DNA of 39,625 bases from NCBI RefSeq assembly GCF_000772705.2, contig NZ_JSBW02000025.1:1-39625 (forward strand), written 5' to 3'. The notes under the pieces are model-generated. The model searched no databases. It saw only the letters and a program-made list of their open reading frames with translations, and was not told the DNA's origin. Position numbers and translations under genes: made by a program. Below are positions 36,583 through 39,625 of the stretch, in pieces. This DNA is from Xanthomonas vasicola (lineage in GTDB: Bacteria; Pseudomonadota; Gammaproteobacteria; Xanthomonadales; Xanthomonadaceae). Within the stretch, counting starts at the first letter, position 1. The number at the start of each line of letters is the position of its first letter.

Positions 36583-37224
36583 ATGAGCAACTTCATCGTC
36601 GGCCTGACTGGCGGCATTGCCTCCGGCAAGAGCGCTCTAGCCGCCGAGTTCGAGAAGCTTGGGGTGCCAGTCATCGATGCCGATGTCGTTGCACGGCAGG
36701 TGGTGGCGCCTGGCCCCATTCTCGATGCCATTGTGGAACGCTTCGGCCGCGACATCTTGTTGCCGGACGGCACATTAGACCGCCAAGCGATGCGTCGAAT
36801 CGTTTTTGCCGATGCCATGCAACGGCACGCACTGGAAGCCATCACGCACCCTGCGATCCGTGAGGGACTTCAGCGAGCTGTTAAGGCAATGAATACTCTC
36901 TATGCCATTGCAGATATCCCTCTTCTGGCAGAAGCAGAAGGCCGCAAGACTTTCCATTGGCTAGATCGTATATTGGTCATTGACGTGAGCTTGGACGTAC
37001 AGGTCACACGCTTGACGCATCGCGACGGAATCACAATAGAACTTGCCAACCAAATGATTGCAGCCCAAGCCTCTCGTGAACAACGGCTAGCAATAGCGGA
37101 TGATGTAGTTGTGAATAATGGGGAGCTAGCGCATTTGGCGACAGCAGCATCAAATCTTAATAATCTATATAGCTCCATGTGTTCCAGTCGGAGCGTAGAC
37201 GTTGAAAAATCGCGCCTCGCTTAA
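36583..37224 (+). CDS. coaE: Dephospho-CoA kinase
   Basis: This 213-residue kinase performs the last step of coenzyme A synthesis. The P-loop GLTGGIASGKS is at 7-17, followed by VIDADVVARQVVAPG (dephospho-CoA contact) and HPAIREGLQRAV; the lid segment includes ASREQRLAIADDVVVNNG. I chose ATG 36583, 13 bases after pilD; the open frame upstream lies inside pilD. Base composition drops midway: the first half has typical GC-rich codons, but from about 36860 AT-ended codons dominate and continue into the Rhs gene. The C-terminal tail (VDVEKSRLA) is unusual. A recombination junction inside coaE is likely, though the enzyme looks intact. Confidence 0.92.
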   Translation: MSNFIVGLTGGIASGKSALAAEFEKLGVPVIDADVVARQVVAPGPILDAIVERFGRDILLPDGTLDRQAMRRIVFADAMQRHALEAITHPAIREGLQRAVKAMNTLYAIADIPLLAEAEGRKTFHWLDRILVIDVSLDVQVTRLTHRDGITIELANQMIAAQASREQRLAIADDVVVNNGELAHLATAASNLNNLYSSMCSSRSVDVEKSRLA

Positions 37225-37286
37225 ATTGAATAGATAATGACGTAATGCAAATATACAAAACTCACCATTCACTTGCTGGAGTACTT

Positions 37287-39625
37287 ATGAAAAGGATTTT
37301 AAAAGCATTAGCCTGCATTCCGCTTATTCTTTTTTTCTACTCAAGCCGTATCCCAAGACCCCCAGCCTTCCTCAAGATGCTTTGAGGGGGGCGGCAATTA
37401 TCTTTGCTCTGCGCCAGTTATAACTCCTTGGAGATATGGCGCGGATATCACGATATCAAGGGCGGACCTGCTGGATTTCAGAAATGACTGCCAAGGTCGG
37501 GGTGGCGTAGTCGGCGATTCGAATGGCGATGGTGTGCAAGACTGCACTGGCGCAGCACCGTGGACAGAATCAAACATCGCTCCAATGACCAAGTCCATTG
37601 CAGGAGTTTGGAGCTCCTGCTTGACTGGAGCCAGTAGCGATACGGGCTGGGGATTCCGGGACTACTATGATGTCTGCAAGGATGATTACTACAAATATTC
37701 GAGAGCGTTCAATTGGCTAGTCATTAGAGAATGCAGAAAACTGACATATCAGACACGGACCTGCCAATATCCAGACTCAGACCCATGGGATTACACTTTT
37801 ATTGCGATCAAGTCTCGAGATGCTACGTGCCCAGATGGATATTCGCTGGATAACGGAACCTGCTTTTTAGCAGAGCCGACGGAAGAATGTAAGATTGGCG
37901 ATGCTGAGCCGCGCGAGAAAAGCCTACACCTCTCACAAAATGATTACAGCAGCAATGATGACCTTTTAAATTTCGATAGAGTATGGAACAAGAGCGGGAA
38001 TCAATATACACCAGCCTCCGCCGCCCAAGCTTCATCCAATAGATCCGGAATGTTTTTCAGTGCGAATTCTGCGCAGGCGACCACCGAAGTCAAATCCTCA
38101 TCAAATATCGGGATGGGCTGGAGACATAATTACGACATCAGACTTTTTGAGATAAAGGGAAGTACCAATGCAGTTGCAGCGATCTACTTCCCAGATGGGA
38201 AGATGCGTATTTATCGCTCAAGCGGGGAATCCCTAGAGATTCGCAACGAACCTCCTACCACTTTGACTAAGAAAATCAACCCTGATGGATCCTCTACTTG
38301 GATCCGAAGAAACGAAAAAAATCAACTAGAAACATTTGGAGAAGATGGCCGCCTCAACAGAATAACTGCATTGGACGGACGATTTGTATCACTTTCCTAC
38401 AATGTGCAAGGACAGCTTGAAAGCGTAACAGCCCGCTCCGGGCGAGGATTGAAAATAACCTATAACGAAGACGGACTAATATCTAATATTGAACAGCCAG
38501 ACGGAACTGCACTACAGTATTACTATACCAATGGAAATTTAGTTAAGGTATTGAAAAATGATGGGACAAGCGTCTCTTATCGCTATGACTCCGCTTCAGG
38601 CACCCTCCAAGACATTCTAGATGAAAGTGGCTCGATCTATCAGCATTTCGACTACGACAACAGCGGGCGACTGAAGCGCTCTTCAAAAGGGTGGGCCTTG
38701 GGTGGAACCGGCGTACAATCATATGATTATGGTTACGTGCAAGACAAATGGGGTTACTCGATCGACGCCGTAACAATGCCAAATGGGAGTACGATCAGTT
38801 TTAATTACCAATTTAGCGGCGGCATACGCAGAGTTCTCTCAACAGATGGATCCTGCGCCACGTGTAATTCATCTGCACAGAATACATATGACTCCATTGG
38901 CAGACTTACATCCAAAGTAGACCAAAAAGGCACGCAAACCAGTTATAAATACGACGCTGCCGGCAACAAATCTGAGATCATATACGCCTCAAATTCAGGC
39001 TCATTTTCTCAAAAAATACAAACCGACTGGCTTGCTGAATATAACCTCCCTACTCAGCGCAGATACTATGACGCTGCGGGAAGTGTTGTAAAAAGCGTGG
39101 AATGGGACTATGGCAATGACGGCCAGATCAATTCCCACTCCATCAGGGACGGAAAAGATTCCAGAATATCCAGATTCGAATATTGCACTGCAACCGATGT
39201 TTCATCTGGCAGCTGCCCTTTTATCGGTTTACTTAAGTCAGCTGATGGTACAAGGACTGACGTGCAAGATCGACAGACTTATTCATACTATTCATCTGAT
39301 GATGCAGCGTGCAATTCCCCATCAACTTGCTTACATCGCAAAGGCGATCTTCGAGAAGTAGTTGATAACCTAGGGCGTACGACACAATATTTGACCTACG
39401 ACGGCGCAGGCCGCCCACTGTCCATCAAGGACGCCAACGGCATCGTCACCGACTACACCTATCACCCGCGCGGTTGGCTGACGGCCACCAAGGTGCGCGG
39501 CGCCGATGCGTCCAGCGAGGCCGATGACCGCATCACCCGCATCGACTATTGGCCCACCGGCCTGGTCAAGCAGGTCACCCAACCCGATGGCGCGTTCACC
39601 GCTTTCACCTACGATGCGGCGCATC
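37287..39625 (+). CDS. Rhs/YD-repeat cell-surface protein, N-terminal part, frameshifted after the signal peptide
   Basis: The ATG at 37287 opens MKRILKALACIPLILF, a signal peptide, but that frame ends after 32 codons. The body continues in the next frame from about 37330, open to the window edge (about 765 codons). Removing one T from the T7 run at 37330-37336 joins the two. Residues after the signal form a Cys-rich region with about a dozen Cys before 37900, then SSNIGMGWRHNYDIRLF, the usual start of an Rhs shell. YD repeats follow, for example YDSIGRLTSKVDQKGTQTSYKYDAAGN and YDGAGRPLSIKDANGIVTDYTYHPRG. Codons are AT-rich until about 39400 and GC-rich after it. The toxin tip, if any, is beyond the window. 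Rhs proteins are large shells, often delivering C-terminal toxins. Confidence 0.75.

Noticed and set aside
1..39625. CRISPR arrays, tRNA and rRNA genes
   Set aside because: I saw no regularly spaced direct repeats and no tRNA- or rRNA-like conserved sequence while reading; a tRNAscan/CRISPR search was not possible.

Overview
The window looks like chromosome of a plant-pathogenic Xanthomonas. The reasons are high GC and strongly GC-ended codons, a perfect HrpX-type PIP box, the pilS-pilR / pilB-pilA-pilC-pilD-coaE type IV pilus block next to sucCD, an otsB / GH15 / otsA trehalose cluster, and the short repeat TAGGAGCGCACCCGG. I cannot name the species from sequence alone.

Layout. 1-135 is the right end of an IS3-family element inserted into the 3' end of an LprI-like gene, followed on the minus strand by an NCS2-type permease. 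3214-7663 holds a secreted DUF4432 protein, a DUF3574 lipoprotein and a TonB-dependent receptor. 7827-8749 is a candidate type III effector gene behind a PIP box and a correctly spaced -10 box. Its product has quasi-repeated helical segments and I do not recognise it. The trehalose cluster otsB, GH15 hydrolase, otsA follows directly (8975-12919). A membrane PQQ glucose dehydrogenase (13500-15977) has a clear terminator. Next come a chemoreceptor gene broken by a one-base frameshift in a T run (16678-18545) and a DUF4166-DCC gene with two frameshifts and one nonsense codon (18918-19878). The latter was coupled to pgeF, which follows rluD; bamD is divergent from rluD. 23093-25338 is a ParE/ribbon-helix-helix toxin-antitoxin pair that runs with almost no gap into nadE. 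sucD and sucC follow, then the pilus block.

In the pilus block, PilS and PilR should activate a sigma-54 promoter that is visible upstream of pilA, with three GTCACC/GGTGAC hexamers at enhancer distance. PilB is the extension ATPase, PilC the platform protein and PilD the prepilin peptidase. A 141-bp MITE with a TTA target duplication lies between pilR and pilB. From inside coaE onward the DNA becomes clearly AT-richer and carries the start of a large Rhs/YD-repeat gene. That gene runs off the window and switches back to GC-rich codons near 39400. Its signal peptide is separated from the body by one extra base in a T7 run.

The most promising novelty is the PIP-box gene at 7916-8749 and its position at the head of the trehalose cluster. 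A second theme is homopolymer tracts in genes facing the host or environment: C9 in the effector gene, C11 in otsB, T4 in the chemoreceptor and T7 in the Rhs gene. These are either phase-variation points or assembly errors, and the sequence alone cannot decide which.
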